From Sorex araneus (lineage: Eukaryota; Chordata; Mammalia; Eulipotyphla; Soricidae): a stretch of 64,000 nt of DNA. Positions 1-11,455 of the stretch are shown in pieces. The notes beneath the pieces were generated by a model. It made no database searches, was not told the origin of the DNA, and saw only the letters and a program-made list of their open reading frames with translations. The position numbers and the translations under genes were made by a program. The stretch's first letter is position 1. Every line of letters begins with the position of its first letter. The stretch is from positions 188,435,095-188,499,094 of the forward strand of contig NC_073303.1 in assembly GCF_027595985.1 (NCBI RefSeq), given 5' to 3'.

Positions 1-1174
1 AAATCCATAAAGTGACCAAGCTCATTGAAGTTTCGTGAGAGTTCAAGATGCTGCTCTGTCTAAAGTTCATTGATTTAAAGAAGTCCTTTGATTCTGTTGA
101 GACTGAAGCAGCCATCGCAGCCCTAGCCAAACAAGGTGTTCAAATTCAGCACATCAGGATCCTCCAGAAGCTGTATTATGGATTCAACACCAAGATCTCA
201 TCATTCTACAAGGACATGATCATCGATGTAAAGAGAAGGGTTCGGCAGGGTGATACTATTTCACTGAACCTCTTCAGTGCCACTCTCAAGAATGTCATGC
301 AACAACTGGAATGGGAAGATATGGGAGTGAAGATAGATGGTTGGCAACTACACAACCTCCACTTTGCTGATGACATCATTCTCATAACACCAAACATTAG
401 CCAAGCAGCACAAATGCTGGTCGACTTCGACCACAAGTGTTGAATGGTCGGACTGCAGCTGAACCTCACCAAGACAATTTTCATGAAAAACATGATGTTC
501 CATTTGCTCTCAATGGAACGAACATCTCCGAATGCAGCAGCTATCTGTACCTGGGTCGAGAATTCAACATGAGGAATGACTTGGCACCAGAACTGCGGAG
601 GAGGAAGGGAGTATTGTGGAATGACTTCAAGAACATTGAAGAAGTTGTTAAGAGGACAAATAACCTCTGGCTTTGGGCACATCTTTTCAACTCCACTGCT
701 TTTCCCGCAGGCCCCAGAGACCTAAGTCCTGTGAACATAGGACGAGTACACTTTTCATGTATTCCAAAGAGGAATCAAAAAAGCTATGCTTAAAATATCA
801 TGTTTTACTCAAGTGAGAGAAGGAATCCAGAGTTCTGACCTCCATGGACAGTCAAGAATCAGGGACGCTGTCTCACTTGCCAAGGCGTCAAAAATCAGAT
901 GGGCCAGACACCTAATGTGATTTAGAGACCACTGGTCTAGAGCTGTTACCGACTAAGTTCCATGGGATGTCAAAATACCATGTGGCCACCCACCTATGAG
1001 ATGCTCAGACTTCTTCGTCCAAACCCTGAAGGAATGGTTTGAGGCTCTTTGTGCTCCTAGAGCTAGCAGATACCACTGGGCTACACTAGCACGCAACAGG
1101 GACCAATGGAGACATTACTGGCGCCCGCTTGAGCATATTGAAGATCAACAGGATGACAAGTGATACAAGTGATA
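1..1174 (+). mobile_element. RTE-clade LINE, 3' part of ORF, inactivated
   Basis: Reverse-transcriptase part and C-terminus of an RTE-clade LINE, entering from the left edge. Visible RT blocks are motif A (FIDLKKSFD, from about 66), the VRQGDTIS block (about 237-260) and the catalytic FADD (about 363-374). A block reading SSYLYLGREFNMRNDL follows near 535-580 in another frame. The C-terminal part (about 800-1163) still shows REGIQSSDL, RDAVSLAK, SRAVTD and YHWATLARNRDQWRHYW, with in-frame stops between them. It is dead: a stop at 441-443, a frame change before 500, and more stops near 917 and 953. The protein style (YLGRE, WATLAR, RYWRPLE-like end) is that of nematode RTE elements rather than ruminant BovB, which has YADD and a different C-terminus. 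The frame ends at 1161-1163, directly followed by a short GATACAAGT tail, so there is essentially no 3' UTR. Confidence 0.85.
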
Positions 1175-1231
1175 TGTAATTGTTACTATCAATTAATTTT
1201 CACTTTCACTAACATTGATATATTTCCTGGC

Positions 1232-1333
1232 ATAATTACATGTCACTGTCATTCCATTGCTCATCGATTTGTTTGGGCGAGTACCAGTAACGTTTCTCAT
1301 TGAGAGACTTATTGTTATTGGATAATTACATGT
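1232..1333 (-). mobile_element. 5'-truncated RTE-tailed SINE with target-site duplication
   Basis: Only about 78 bp of the SINE 3' end is present (1244-1321, minus strand). It is flanked by a perfect 12-bp duplication ATAATTACATGT at 1232-1243 and 1322-1333. The 3' end is a CACTGTC-type tail without an A-run, as expected for RTE-driven rather than L1-driven insertion. Confidence 0.85.
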
Positions 1334-1649
1334 ATTTTAATTTAATTATCTTGACCCTTCATAGGACATATTTTCCAAAATTTTACTTTAAAAATGACTT
1401 TTAACATGAATACATACACTTTAGAATGTAGAAGCAAAGCATATTTGAAGTATTTTCTTAAGTATTGAAATATTTAAACATTTGTAAAATATATTTTGGC
1501 TCTGAAGTCTTTTCTTAATCCAATATTATTCAATGTTTCTTAGCAACTCATATAAGTGTTATAGCCTCTACTCGCAAATTTCCATTATTCACGTAATACC
1601 AGGCAGTTATTATATTATTATTATCATTATTATTATTTATGTAATGTCA

Positions 1650-1870
1650 GGCAGAGCCTGGCACGCTCTCTGTGGCATATTCAATATGCCAAGTACAGTA
1701 ACAATGATGGGTCTCATTCCCCTTACCCTGAAAGAGCCTCCAATGTGGCACCACTGGGAAGAATGAGTAAAGAGAGGCTGCTAAAATCTCAGGGCTAGGA
1801 TGAAATGGAGATGTTACTGGTGCTTATTTGAGCAAATAAATGATTAATGGGATGACAGTGATACAGTGAT
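1650..1870 (+). mobile_element. RTE-tailed SINE, long-middle variant, head missing
   Basis: Starts in the body (GCAGAGCCTGGCACGC) and runs through the ATTCAATATGCCAA block, an extra block CTGAAAGAGCCTCCAATG with TAAAGAGAGGCTGCTAAAAT, and the RTE-like end GGAGATGTTACTGGTGC, finishing with GATGACAGTGATACAGTGAT. The extra block separates this subfamily from the short form at, for example, 14944. An ATT-rich run (1610-1640) lies in front. Confidence 0.8.
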
Positions 1871-1876
1871 ACCAGG

Positions 1877-3070
1877 AATTTATTATCGTACTTCATCCCT
1901 TCATTCCACCATCTTTAATGTTACTATTTAGACTGAAACACTATCACCATTACTTTCCTGGTTATTGCAATGTTTGTAGCCCAACTGATTTCCTTAATTT
2001 CATGCATATCTTCATGCAAAACACATTTGCACTCAGATTGCCTTCTTCTGCAGTAAGATACATATTTTCTGCTTTTCTTATAGTCTTAAATCTATTCTGA
2101 AGGTACATATATTTGATGAAGCACATATTCACTCAACTTTACTCACATTTAATAGTCAGTGTTCTTACACTGATCAGTGGTGTAATATAGTTTTAGGTCT
2201 TCTGTCTGCAGAGACTAATTGGGTTTTCTATTTATGCTAACACAAAGGCAAGATCAAGGAGCTATTCAGGGTAGGCTCTTATTTAGAAACTTTAGGGAAA
2301 ATTTGTTTCTAAGACAATTTAGGTAATTGCTAAATTTGGTGAGTGATCTTCAGTATACATTCAAATGATTTTGTCATGTAACTATAGTCACGGATTAGGT
2401 ATCTGATTGTACCCATTAGACCTAAGGTTTGTGGCTGGAAATTTTAGAATTACTGTTTAGAATTTGTCTTGAAATATTGGAAAAGGACACGTTTTTTTCT
2501 GTAGGTACATAAGAATATTGTTATACACTTAATAGCTTGAAGCACTCCTTTGTCAGTGTGTCACGGGTCTCAAGGATTAAATATTCATCATTGCTTATCT
2601 AGGTACTCTGCATGATCATCATTGTCATGTTTAAATTTGACTGAAAAGGATAATCTTCAAGTTCACATAATTAGGGATGGAATTTAAATCCTGGTCATCT
2701 CAAGAGTAAGAGACTTATGTACTTACTGTCTGTTGGATGGAGAACAATTTAGTTTTTAGTGTCCATTCTGGTTATATATTTATTTATTGTATCTAGATTT
2801 CACATGTAGTTAGTTGCTACATTACATCAGCATTTGGGAATTTCCCCAGAGTGAACATTATGATTTAAAATGTAACCATGTAATTTAAATCTCTATATCA
2901 GATTCTTTTTTGATTTTGTTTTACTCTATTGGTTAGATGCAAGTTCAAGGTGAAGATCCCTTAAGGGAAAAAAAGGTTGTACAAAGGAATGCAAGGGACA
3001 AGATTGCACAACCTCTTTAAGGATGTGTTATGAAAGAAATTTCAGAAAGCAAAGTGAACTTCCAAAGGAA
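1877..3070. other. AT-rich spacer, nothing recognised
   Basis: No repeat family, coding frame or RNA gene was recognised. Probably unique or very old sequence. Confidence 0.5.
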
Positions 3071-3075
3071 AAAAT

Positions 3076-3273
3076 GTTTGTGTTTGTTTATGTTTGTGTG
3101 TTTGTGTGTGTGGTGCAGGAGTATGTGGATATTTATATGAGCCTTTTGGGGTATGTGAGGGTATGGGTGGTGCGTGTGAGTATGTGTGTGTGTGAGTATG
3201 TGTGTGTGTGTGTGTGTGTTTGAGTTAGTGGGATGCGGTGATAGAGAAATGAAAAGGTGTATAAAGAAAGGCA

Positions 3274-3320
<47 letters not shown>
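3076..3320 (+). repeat. (TG)n microsatellite cluster
   Basis: Imperfect TG/TTTG repeats at 3076-3110 and 3170-3222, and a purer (TG) run at about 3278-3319. The reading frames here that translate to His-Thr or Val-Cys repeats are artefacts of the dinucleotide. Confidence 0.9.
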
Positions 3321-3321
<1 letters not shown>

Positions 3322-3757
3322 GGATGTAAGTATGTAGGGATATTACTGATGTAGCACATTTACTGGTGTACATGTAAGGGGTTAGGTATATAGATGTTTG
3401 TGAAAGTTGTGCAGGTGGTAGGCTGGGATTGTGAGCAGAAGGGTGTATATTTGGAGATGTATACTTCGAGATGTTACTATGAATGTATGTGTGCGTGTAG
3501 GTTTATGAAGGAGTCTTCTGATCATCTTGGGAGAATGAGAATGATGACTACTTGGAATACTTATATTTTGTGATCATTAAAGATTAGATGTTTACTTTTT
3601 TTTAATTATAAGTAAAAGAGTTTGTTTTGTGTCACCACAAGAAATTTGCAACATTTAAGGATCATAACAATAGTACATTTTAAATACAAGCTGAGTATTA
3701 GGTCAACTAATACTTTTTAAACAGAAATTTAAATATGAATTGAAAAAATACTTGGTT

Positions 3758-3969
3758 AAAAGCATAAAATTTTGGGCCGGAGTGATAGCACAGCATGTAG
3801 GGCATTTGCCTTGCACAAGGCTGACCTGGGTTCGAACCCCAGCATCCCATATGGTCCCCCAAGCACTGCCAGGAGTAATTCCTGAGTACAAATCCAGGAG
3901 TAAGCCCTGAGCATCACTGGGTATGACCCCGAAAACAAAGGAAAAAAAAACCAAAAAGCATAAAATTTT
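3758..3969 (+). mobile_element. SOR-type SINE (A-tailed), full length, perfect TSD
   Basis: tRNA-like head with A box (TAGCACAGCATGTAGGG) and B box (GGTTCGAACCCC), then the body CAGCATCCCATATGGTCCCC, AGGAGTAATTCCTGAG and GAGCATCACTGGGTATGACC, and an A-rich tail. SINE 3774-3953 is flanked by a perfect 16-bp duplication AAAAGCATAAAATTTT (3758-3773, 3954-3969). The A tail and the A-starting duplication indicate L1-driven insertion. Reference copy for the other SOR entries. Confidence 0.95.
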
Positions 3970-4242
3970 AAGAGTGAAAAGTCATTTTTTTTAACAAATT
4001 AAGAGAATGTGCCTTACTTTTAAAAAGTTAATTTAGAAATGTTAACTTTGCCACAAGGACTTTTATATTTCAGCCAACAAGATTTATAAATAGGTTTCTA
4101 AGTCCAAAGTTATTTACAAAAGCTAATGGTTATAGCTGTGACAATATGAAATGGTTCACCTTGAGTAATTGAAGATAGGGATATGAATGAAAATTTACTG
4201 AAGATGTAGCAAAAGTAATCAAAGTATGAATTAAAACTTCTG

Positions 4243-4353
4243 AAGTGATAAGATTTATTTATTTATTTATTTATTTATTTATTTTTTATTGAATCACCAT
4301 GTGGAAAGTTGCAAAGCTTTCAGGTTTAAGTCTCAGTGCAAAGTGATAAGATT
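4243..4353 (-). mobile_element. Very short L1 3'-end insertion with TSD
   Basis: About 85 bp (4256-4340, minus strand) containing only the last part of the L1 3' UTR (on this strand ATTGAATCACCATGTGG) and a tail read here as (TTTA)n. Flanked by the perfect 13-bp duplication AAGTGATAAGATT (4243-4255, 4341-4353). Confidence 0.9.
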
Positions 4354-4735
4354 CGGAATATTCCTTCTCATATATTTAAAGAAGATGTAGACAAAAATGA
4401 CACACAACCTTTAAAATGTTGGATAAGTTGGAACAGATATTAATTTGGAGGAATAGCACTTGGGAAAAGTGATCTAGAAGTGTTTGTAACAGCAATGGGA
4501 GGGGAGGTTTGGTTAAGCAGAGAATAAGGCAATGAATTCGAATATTTCACTTCATGTTTAAAAATCCTCAGCATGCAGTAGGTATCCTACTGCCTTTAGA
4601 GAGGTTTATAGTCAATGGAACTCAGCATTCTCGAGAGAGAGGACCTGAGCAGTAATCAATTGTGAGAAGGAAAAAAGGATTATAAGTGGGAGTAGAAAAC
4701 AGTTACGGGAAGAATTTGTTTTCAATGTGTCAAAC

Positions 4736-5956
4736 ATGAATATCCTTATGGACTTCAACCAGCGCATTGTATATCTTTGATATCAACCATTTATCGGATG
4801 GGTACCTCGTAAATATCCTTTCCTAGAAGAAAACTGCAGACCCAATCAAAAAATGGGATGATGAAATGAACAGAAACTTTCCCAAAGAAGAAATCCGAAT
4901 GGCTGAGAGGCACATGAGAAAATGTTCAACATTACTAATCATCAGGGAGATGGAAATCAAAACAACAATGAGATATTATCTCACACCACAGAGACTGGCC
5001 CACATCCCAAAAAAGAAAAGCAACCCATGTTGGCGTGGATATGGGGAGAAAAGGACTCTCCTTCACTGCTGGTGGGAATGCCGACTGGTTCAGCCCTTTT
5101 GGAAAACAATATGGACAATTCTCAAAAAATTAGAAATTGAGCTTCCATTTGACCCAGCAATACAACTCCTGGGAATATATCCCGGAGAGGCAAAAAGGTA
5201 TAGTAGAAATGACATCTGCATTTCTATGATCATTGCAGCACTGCTTACAATAGCCACAATCTGGAAAAAACCAGAGTGCCCCAAAACAGATGACTGGTTA
5301 AAGAAACTCTGGTACATCTACACAATGGAATACAATGTAGCTGTCAGAAAACATGAAGTCATGGAATTTGCATATAAGTGGATCAACATGGAAAGTATCA
5401 TGTTGAGTGAAATGAATCAGAAAGAAAGAGACAGACATAGAAAGATTGCACTCATATATAAATATATGAATATAAAGTAGCTGAGAGGTACAAGCTTGAA
5501 ATGATGCAATTTCTGGCAGATATTTCTCTGGACTTAGTTACTTAAATACTAAAATACAGAAATCTAAAACTGTGTGGCCCCTAGTGTGGCCGCTCGACCT
5601 CATATCTCTTCATTCTCAGCAATGGAAAACAAATTATCAAATGCTTCCTTTTCAGCAGGTCCGACTTTAGGGGGCAGAAACTCCAAACAATAATAGTGAG
5701 TTTTTTGTTGAAATACTGAATGTAATTAAAGTAAAGTGAAAGTAAAGTGAAATTTATCAGTTACACATGCAGGGTGGGGGGCTGGGGAGGTGGGGGGTAG
5801 AGGGAGAGGTATACTGTGATTCTTGGTGGTGGAATATGTGCACTGGTGAAGGGATGGGTGTTCGAGCATTGTATGACTGAGACTTAAGCCTGAAAGCTTT
5901 GTAACTTTCCACATAGTGATTCAATAAAAGAATAAGTTAAAAACAAATGAATATCC
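4736..5956 (+). mobile_element. L1 3' portion with 5' inversion
   Basis: L1 insertion flanked by ATGAATATCC (4736-4745, 5947-5956). 4746 to about 4822 is in reverse orientation (ATATCAACCATTTATCGGAT, the complement of the segment just upstream in L1). From about 4824 the element runs forward through the ORF2 C-terminus, the 3' UTR with G-runs (5767-5806) and AATAAAA at about 5924. The two pieces are adjacent in the parental L1, the pattern expected from twin priming. Confidence 0.88.
4866..5480 (+). pseudogene. L1 ORF2p C-terminal segment, open for 204 codons
   Basis: Matches the end of the mammalian L1 ORF2 protein: [59 protein letters not shown] and [15 protein letters not shown], ending near the family's normal stop region. 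The frame lacks the endonuclease and reverse-transcriptase domains because the insertion is 5' truncated and inverted, so it cannot make a functional protein. In the Cys-rich motif (usually C-x3-C-x7-H-x4-C) the second Cys is Tyr (CWRGYGEK). The surviving open frame suggests a fairly recent insertion. No promoter is visible and the first Met is only an internal codon. Confidence 0.9.
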
Positions 5957-6083
5957 AAAAAATGAGTATCCTAAAATAAAAAGTATCTATTGTATTTGAT
6001 TTAATGGAGCAAATATTTTTAAAGACCAAGTGGGGAATATTGCAGAGACTTCAACGTCACTATGTCACCTCTCAATCATTGTA
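5957..6083. other. Short spacer between two repeats
   Basis: AT-rich sequence with no recognised feature. Confidence 0.5.
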
Positions 6084-6329
6084 TCACTGGCTCACTGTCA
6101 TCCTGCTGCTCATCAATTTGCTCAAGCAGCACCAGTAATATCTCCATTGTGAGACTTGTTACTATTTTTGGCATATTAGATACGCCATGTGTAGCTAGTC
6201 AGGCTCTGCCCATAGGGGCGAGATACTCTCGGTAGCTTGCTGGGCTCTTTGAGTGGGATAGAGGAATCAAACTTGGGTCAACTGCATTAATAGCAAACGT
6301 CCTACCCACTGTGCTATCGCTCCTGTCCA
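6084..6329 (-). mobile_element. RTE-tailed SINE, full length
   Basis: On the minus strand: degenerate tRNA-like head, body, GCCAAAAATAGTAACAAG and the RTE-like end. The outer tail is (CACTG)-rich with no poly-A. Moderately diverged; no clear duplication was found. Confidence 0.85.
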
Positions 6330-7810
6330 TAAAACATATGTGTGTATATATTATATACTTTATGTTTTTTTATACAATATATTCAGGAGAATAATCAAAC
6401 TATGACATAATTTACTAGCAATAAATGCAATGCTTTAAATCATTTTAGCAATGGTTTCAAAGCTTTTTGAATGCAGCTTGAAATTAAAATTCTAAACTGG
6501 TGAGTTTTTGGTGAGATTATAAATTTCTAATAGGTTCTCAAATTATATCAATTCTACTCATCATCCTTTAATTTATTGAAAAAGGTTGTATTGCATTATG
6601 TTGGGGCACTCTTTCTAAGCGTTATGCATGGAATCACTTTTCCTAAAACATGTGTTGATGAAAAACGCTTTAAAACATAGTTGGATGCCTTTGTCCAGTG
6701 ACTTTGTGATCAAGGATTTTGCCTTAACATCTTAAGAAAGTAATTTATGGAGATCTCCTACTGAAGTACAATGAATGTTCTTTGCAAACTTTCCTCACCA
6801 GGAAACTATATTATTATTGACAGGGGTTCTTATTTCAGCAGGTGCATGCAATTCTTGGATTGGAATAGTAAAAACGACATTCTTAAGTTTTATTACTGAA
6901 ACAGTTGACCTAGTTAAAGCTGAAAGAAATATCAAACACTCTAATATTTTGTTTATATTGAAAATATTTCTTTATTACAAGAACCACATGCCTAAGGAAA
7001 AGATTTAAATGCATTTAAATCTTTCTTTGCCAAACACACTGAAAAAGAGAATGCTATTGTGTTGATAAAATATCCCTTATCAGACAGACTCACAGTTCTT
7101 TAAATAAGGATTTATGCTTAAAGATAAAGCAAGTACTTCACACAGTTCCCATTGTCTGACTTTTTGAAATTGATTGTGTGTGTGTTTGTGTGTGTGTTTG
7201 TCATTCTGTATTAAATTAGCCTTCCTAAACATTTAAAGTCCCATTAAAAATGCACCTCATACCTCTAAGACAAGTGGAATGGGAAAATTCAGTTTTGATA
7301 ACAGTTTATCTCATGTAAGGCACACACTTGCTGAGTCAGTTTCATTTTTCAAGAAACTAAATATAAAAGTTATGTATCTGTCTCCTTTTGAAATTACCAA
7401 ACTTAAAAAAAATGGAAAATTGTTTTACAAATTGTAAGATCATGATATAAATGCAAAGCATGGGCATGTTTATTATAATTTGTGATACTATGCATAAAAT
7501 AATGCCTAGATTTAATATTATCTAATCATGAAATGTTATAAGGGATTCCAAATGTAATTTTTTCACTTATGCAGAGAATTCCTTAGAATTGTTCATAAGT
7601 TGCCTTCAGGATAGATATTTTACAATAAAATCACAATTATGTCACATTAGGCTTTTCCCTTCAGATTTATGTGTTTTATTGCTATAATTTGATATTTCCT
7701 TATTTCCTCCTAATATTTTAGTAATTTCCACACACTTGGACCAAGCCTCACATATGAGTGGACATATCCCTGGACCAACACATCATCATAGAGTGAAATA
7801 AGTATATATG
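6330..7810. other. AT-rich spacer, nothing recognised
   Basis: Contains a short (TG) run near 7173-7200 only. The 77-codon frame at 6775-7008 has no recognisable homology and is probably chance. Confidence 0.5.
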
Positions 7811-8069
7811 ACTCTCAGAGAGCCCACCAAGCTATCGAGAGTATCTTGCTCTCATGGCAGAGCCTGGCAAGCACCCTGTGGCGTACTGGATATGCCAAAA
7901 ACAGTAACAATAACAGATCTCATTCCCCTGACCTTGAAAAAAGCCTTCAATTGTTGGGAAAGATGAGTAAGGAGAGGCTGCTAAAATATCAGGGCTGGGA
8001 CAAATGGAGACGTTACTGGCTTCTGCTTGAGTAAATCAAAGAACAATGGGATGATAATGACACAGTGAT
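7811..8069 (+). mobile_element. RTE-tailed SINE, long-middle variant, head missing
   Basis: Begins at CTCTCAGAGAGCCCACC and has the extra middle block (CCTTGAAAAAAGCCTTCAAT, AGGAGAGGCTGCTAAAATAT) before GGAGACGTTACTGG. Ends in GATAATGACACAGTGAT. Confidence 0.82.
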
Positions 8070-9092
8070 TTTAGCAATAAGATCATATTTTCATATATGG
8101 TATTGTAACAAGAACTGATTCGTTGTTTTGAAGGTATGTTTTAGTATCTCCAAAAGGAAGCTTTGTGGGACCAGATATCTTTAATGGTAGTGAACATGTC
8201 TATAATGTACAATGCGGTGGTTTTAACCTAGCATTTCATCCTCCCATAAGTATAACCTGATGTAGACTGTTGACAGAGTCAAGTACTAATGACTTCAGAA
8301 TACCTCCAGCTTATCGCAGGTGAATTGACTCTACTAAGAGTGGCTCCCATCAAATAAAAGCAAATTTATATTTGAAAAGAGCTTTAGTTAAATATCCATA
8401 TGGTTATATAACTTTGTATTTTGTGAGCACTCTTGATTTCAGGTGATGAAAAAAATAAATATTTTTCAATTCTTCTGATTTTGGGATAGTCACTTAATCT
8501 GGAAATATTTTCTTTCTTAAAACAAATAGCTATGATACCATAGCAAGTCTTTTTTGAAATCTGCAGTGGAAGGAAGGACAGCAAGACACAAAAGAAGGAG
8601 CAAATTAAACACTGGTATGCTTAGATTAAAATCAGGACTCTGCTGAAAATGTGTATCACTATCAGGTGTAGTAGAAAAGAAACCCAGAACAGGGAACAGA
8701 AGACTTTATGGCTTCAAGGAACAATATTACATGGTGAGAAATTGGAGCATCAACACTTCAGAATGAAAGAAATAGAGAATGAAAAGTTAAGGGGGGGGGG
8801 GAGATGTATTTTTCTTATATCTTAGAATATCACAAGGTTTTTAGAGTTCTGGGGTAAGAATAGACATAAAGGACCAAACATCTATTTATTATTACATGCC
8901 AAAGTGCCAAGGAAAAGCAGATAATAAAAAATATTAAGTTTTATCTAGAAAAACTGTACTAAAAGTAGAATATCAAAGATGTTAGAGATTATATTAAAAT
9001 GAGCTAGAATGAAAGGCAATCCTAGGAATTTTATTATACCACTGATTGTATTATTCCTAAGTAATATAATAAAATATGATTTTAAAAAACCA
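8070..9092. other. Spacer, nothing recognised
   Basis: Only a short G-run (about 8791-8800) stands out. Confidence 0.5.
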
Positions 9093-9340
9093 AACTGGAG
9101 TGATAGCACAGCAGGTAGGGCGTTTGCCTTGCATGTGGCCAACCCGGGTTCGATTCCTCCGTCCTTCTTGAAGAGCCCAACAAGCTACCGAGTATCCCAC
9201 CTGCATAGCAGAGCCTGGCAAGCTACCTGTGGTGTATTTGATATGCCAAAAACAGTAAGAGCAAGTCTTACAAGAGAGACGTTACTGGTGCCCACTTGAG
9301 AAAATTGATGAACAATGGGATGACAGTTCTAGAGAGCTAC
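9093..9340 (+). mobile_element. RTE-tailed SINE, near full length
   Basis: A box TAGCACAGCAGGTAGGG, B box GGTTCGATTCC, body AAGCTACCGAGTATCCC, TGCCAAAAACAGTAAGA and RTE-like end GAGACGTTACTGGTGCCC. It shares its head with SOR but lacks the CAGCATCCCATATGG half. Confidence 0.88.
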
Positions 9341-9782
9341 AATATGATAAAATGTGGTTATTATTATACAAATGCATATATAATAGGATTTATTATGTAC
9401 AAATGATGTAAATATGTGTTATATAATCAAATTAAATTATAATTTAGAAAATGTATGGGATATTAAAATATAAAACATAATAGCATATATTTATATCAAA
9501 TAATCACAGATCTCTATTTTCTAGCCTAAAGCATTTAAAAAGCCATAAAATCATGTAGTGTCAACATTAAAATGTTACCAGTTAGTGGATCAATGTGGAC
9601 TTGACGATGTTGGAGTTTGATCTTTCAAAATTGGTAAAATATCTGATTTCCTCACCCTCTACTATGTAATGTCCCCTTCTATAGAATATTCATTTTTAAT
9701 GGCATTAGATTTTATATTCTCTTGTTACTAAAATTGTTTTTCCATTGGACTAATGAGAAAAATAAAACTAAGGAGCAATAAA

Positions 9783-11045
9783 ATTGTTTTTTTTCTCCTT
9801 TTTTATTGAATCACCATGAGATATAGTTACAAAGCTTTCATGTTTGAGTTTCAGTCATACAATAGTCAAACACCCATTCCTCCACCAGTGCATATTCTCA
9901 CCACCAATGTACCCAGTACCCACACCCCTCCCCAACCCTCTCCCTGACTCTATGGCAGAGAATTTCTCCCATACTCTCTCTACTTTTGGGCATTATGATT
10001 TGCAATGTAGATTGTGAGAGGCTGTCACATTTGGTCCTTTATCTACTTTCAGCACACATTCCCCATCTCAAATGATCCCTCCAACCATCATTGACTTAGT
10101 GATCCCTTCTCTATTATAGCTGCCTTCTCCCCCAGCTCATAAGGCAGGCTAACAACCATGGGGAAATCTTTCTGAACCTGTGTCTACCATCCTTGGATGT
10201 CAGTCTCATATTATATTATTTTATATTCCACAAATGAGTGCAGTCATTCTATGTCTGTTCCTCTCTTTCTGACTTATTTCACTTAGCATGATACTCTCCA
10301 TGACTATCCACTTCTAAGCAAATTTCATGACTTAATCTTTGCTAACAGCAAAGTATTAACAGTTGCATAGTATTCCATTGTGTAGATGTATCAAAGTTTC
10401 TTTAACCTGTCATTTGTTCTCAGGAACTTCATTTTTTTCCAGATTCTAACTATTGTGAACAGTGAAGCAATAAATATACAAGTTCAGATGTCATTTCTAC
10501 TGTGCTTTTTGGCACCCTTGAGATATATTCCCAGAAGTGGTATTCTGGGATTATATGGAAGCTCAATGTCTAGTTTTTTTAAGGAATGTCCATATTGTTT
10601 TCCAAAATGGCTTGAACAGTAGGTATTCCCACCAACAATGAAAGAGAATCTCTTTCTCCCCATATCCATGCCAGCACTAGTTGTTCTTGTTCTTTTGTGA
10701 TTTATTCCAGTGAAATAATATCTCATTGTTGTTTTGATTTGCATCAACCTAATAATTAGTGATGTACAGCATTTTTTCATGTGCTTTTTGGCCATTTTTA
10801 TTTATTTTTTGAGGAGGCTTCTGTTCATTTCTTTTCCCATATTTTGATGAGGTTTGAGGCTTTTTTTCTTGGGCAATTCTACCAGTGTCTTGTATATCCT
10901 GAATATTAACCCCTTATCAGATGGGTATTGGGTAAATATTATTTCCCATTTTATGGGCTCTCTTTGTATTTTGGTCACTGTTTCTTTAGAGATTCAGAAG
11001 CCTCTTAATTTAATGTAGCCCCATTTGCTTATGTTTGTTATATAA
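9783..11045 (-). mobile_element. L1, ORF2 end and 3' UTR, decayed
   Basis: Minus-strand L1 from its 3' terminus (ATTGAATCACCATGAGATAT at about 9807) through the 3' UTR (about 9790-10230) and the ORF2 C-terminus (about 10235-10850; minus-strand reading contains [20 protein letters not shown]) into further ORF2 (to about 11045). Several stops and frame changes break it. Older than the copy at 4736. Confidence 0.88.
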
Positions 11046-11046
11046 A

Positions 11047-11175
11047 TGGGGTTCGATTCCCAGCATCCCATATTCCCCCAAACACCACCAGAAGTAAATC
11101 CTGAGTGCAAAGCCAGAAGTAACCCCTGAGCATTGCTATGTGTGACCAAAAAACAAACAAACAAAAAGCAAACAC
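11047..11175 (+). mobile_element. SOR-type SINE lacking its A-box half
   Basis: Starts exactly at the B box (GGGGTTCGATTCCCAGC) and continues through the normal body into an A/CAAA tail. It abuts the end of the L1 at 9783-11045, so a deletion or 5' truncation removed the first half. Confidence 0.85.
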
Positions 11176-11299
11176 AAAAGCAACTATCATTAACAGTAAA
11201 TCCAGAGAAAGACAAGGCAGTAAAGAGTTCCAAGGACAGTTGGGTAGGAACTGCATTTGATAAAATATGTCCACTAAGAAAGTTCATTAAGAAAGAATG

Positions 11300-11455
11300 T
11301 CAGTGATACTACCCAGTCAAGGGTACCTGCCTTGCATGAGACTGACCTGCATTTGATCCCTGCCACCTGAGTGACAATAAAAGTGATTCCTGAGTGCAGA
11401 ACCAGAAGTACACTCTAAGTGCACTAGGTGTGGTCCAAAAAACCAAAAACTAAAA
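11300..11455 (+). mobile_element. SOR-type SINE, diverged
   Basis: Head ACCTGCCTTGCATGAGACTG, weak B box (GCATTTGATCCC), body AAAGTGATTCCTGAGTGCAG and TAGGTGTGGTCC, A-rich tail. The A box is degraded. Confidence 0.7.

Noticed and set aside
48-443. 131-codon open frame as a host gene
   Set aside because: It is the reverse-transcriptase part of a LINE, broken at both ends.
2950-3373. Frames rich in Thr-His or Val-Cys near 3017-3373
   Set aside because: Translations of a (TG)n microsatellite.
6775-7008. 77-codon frame in a spacer
   Set aside because: No homology recognised and no gene context.
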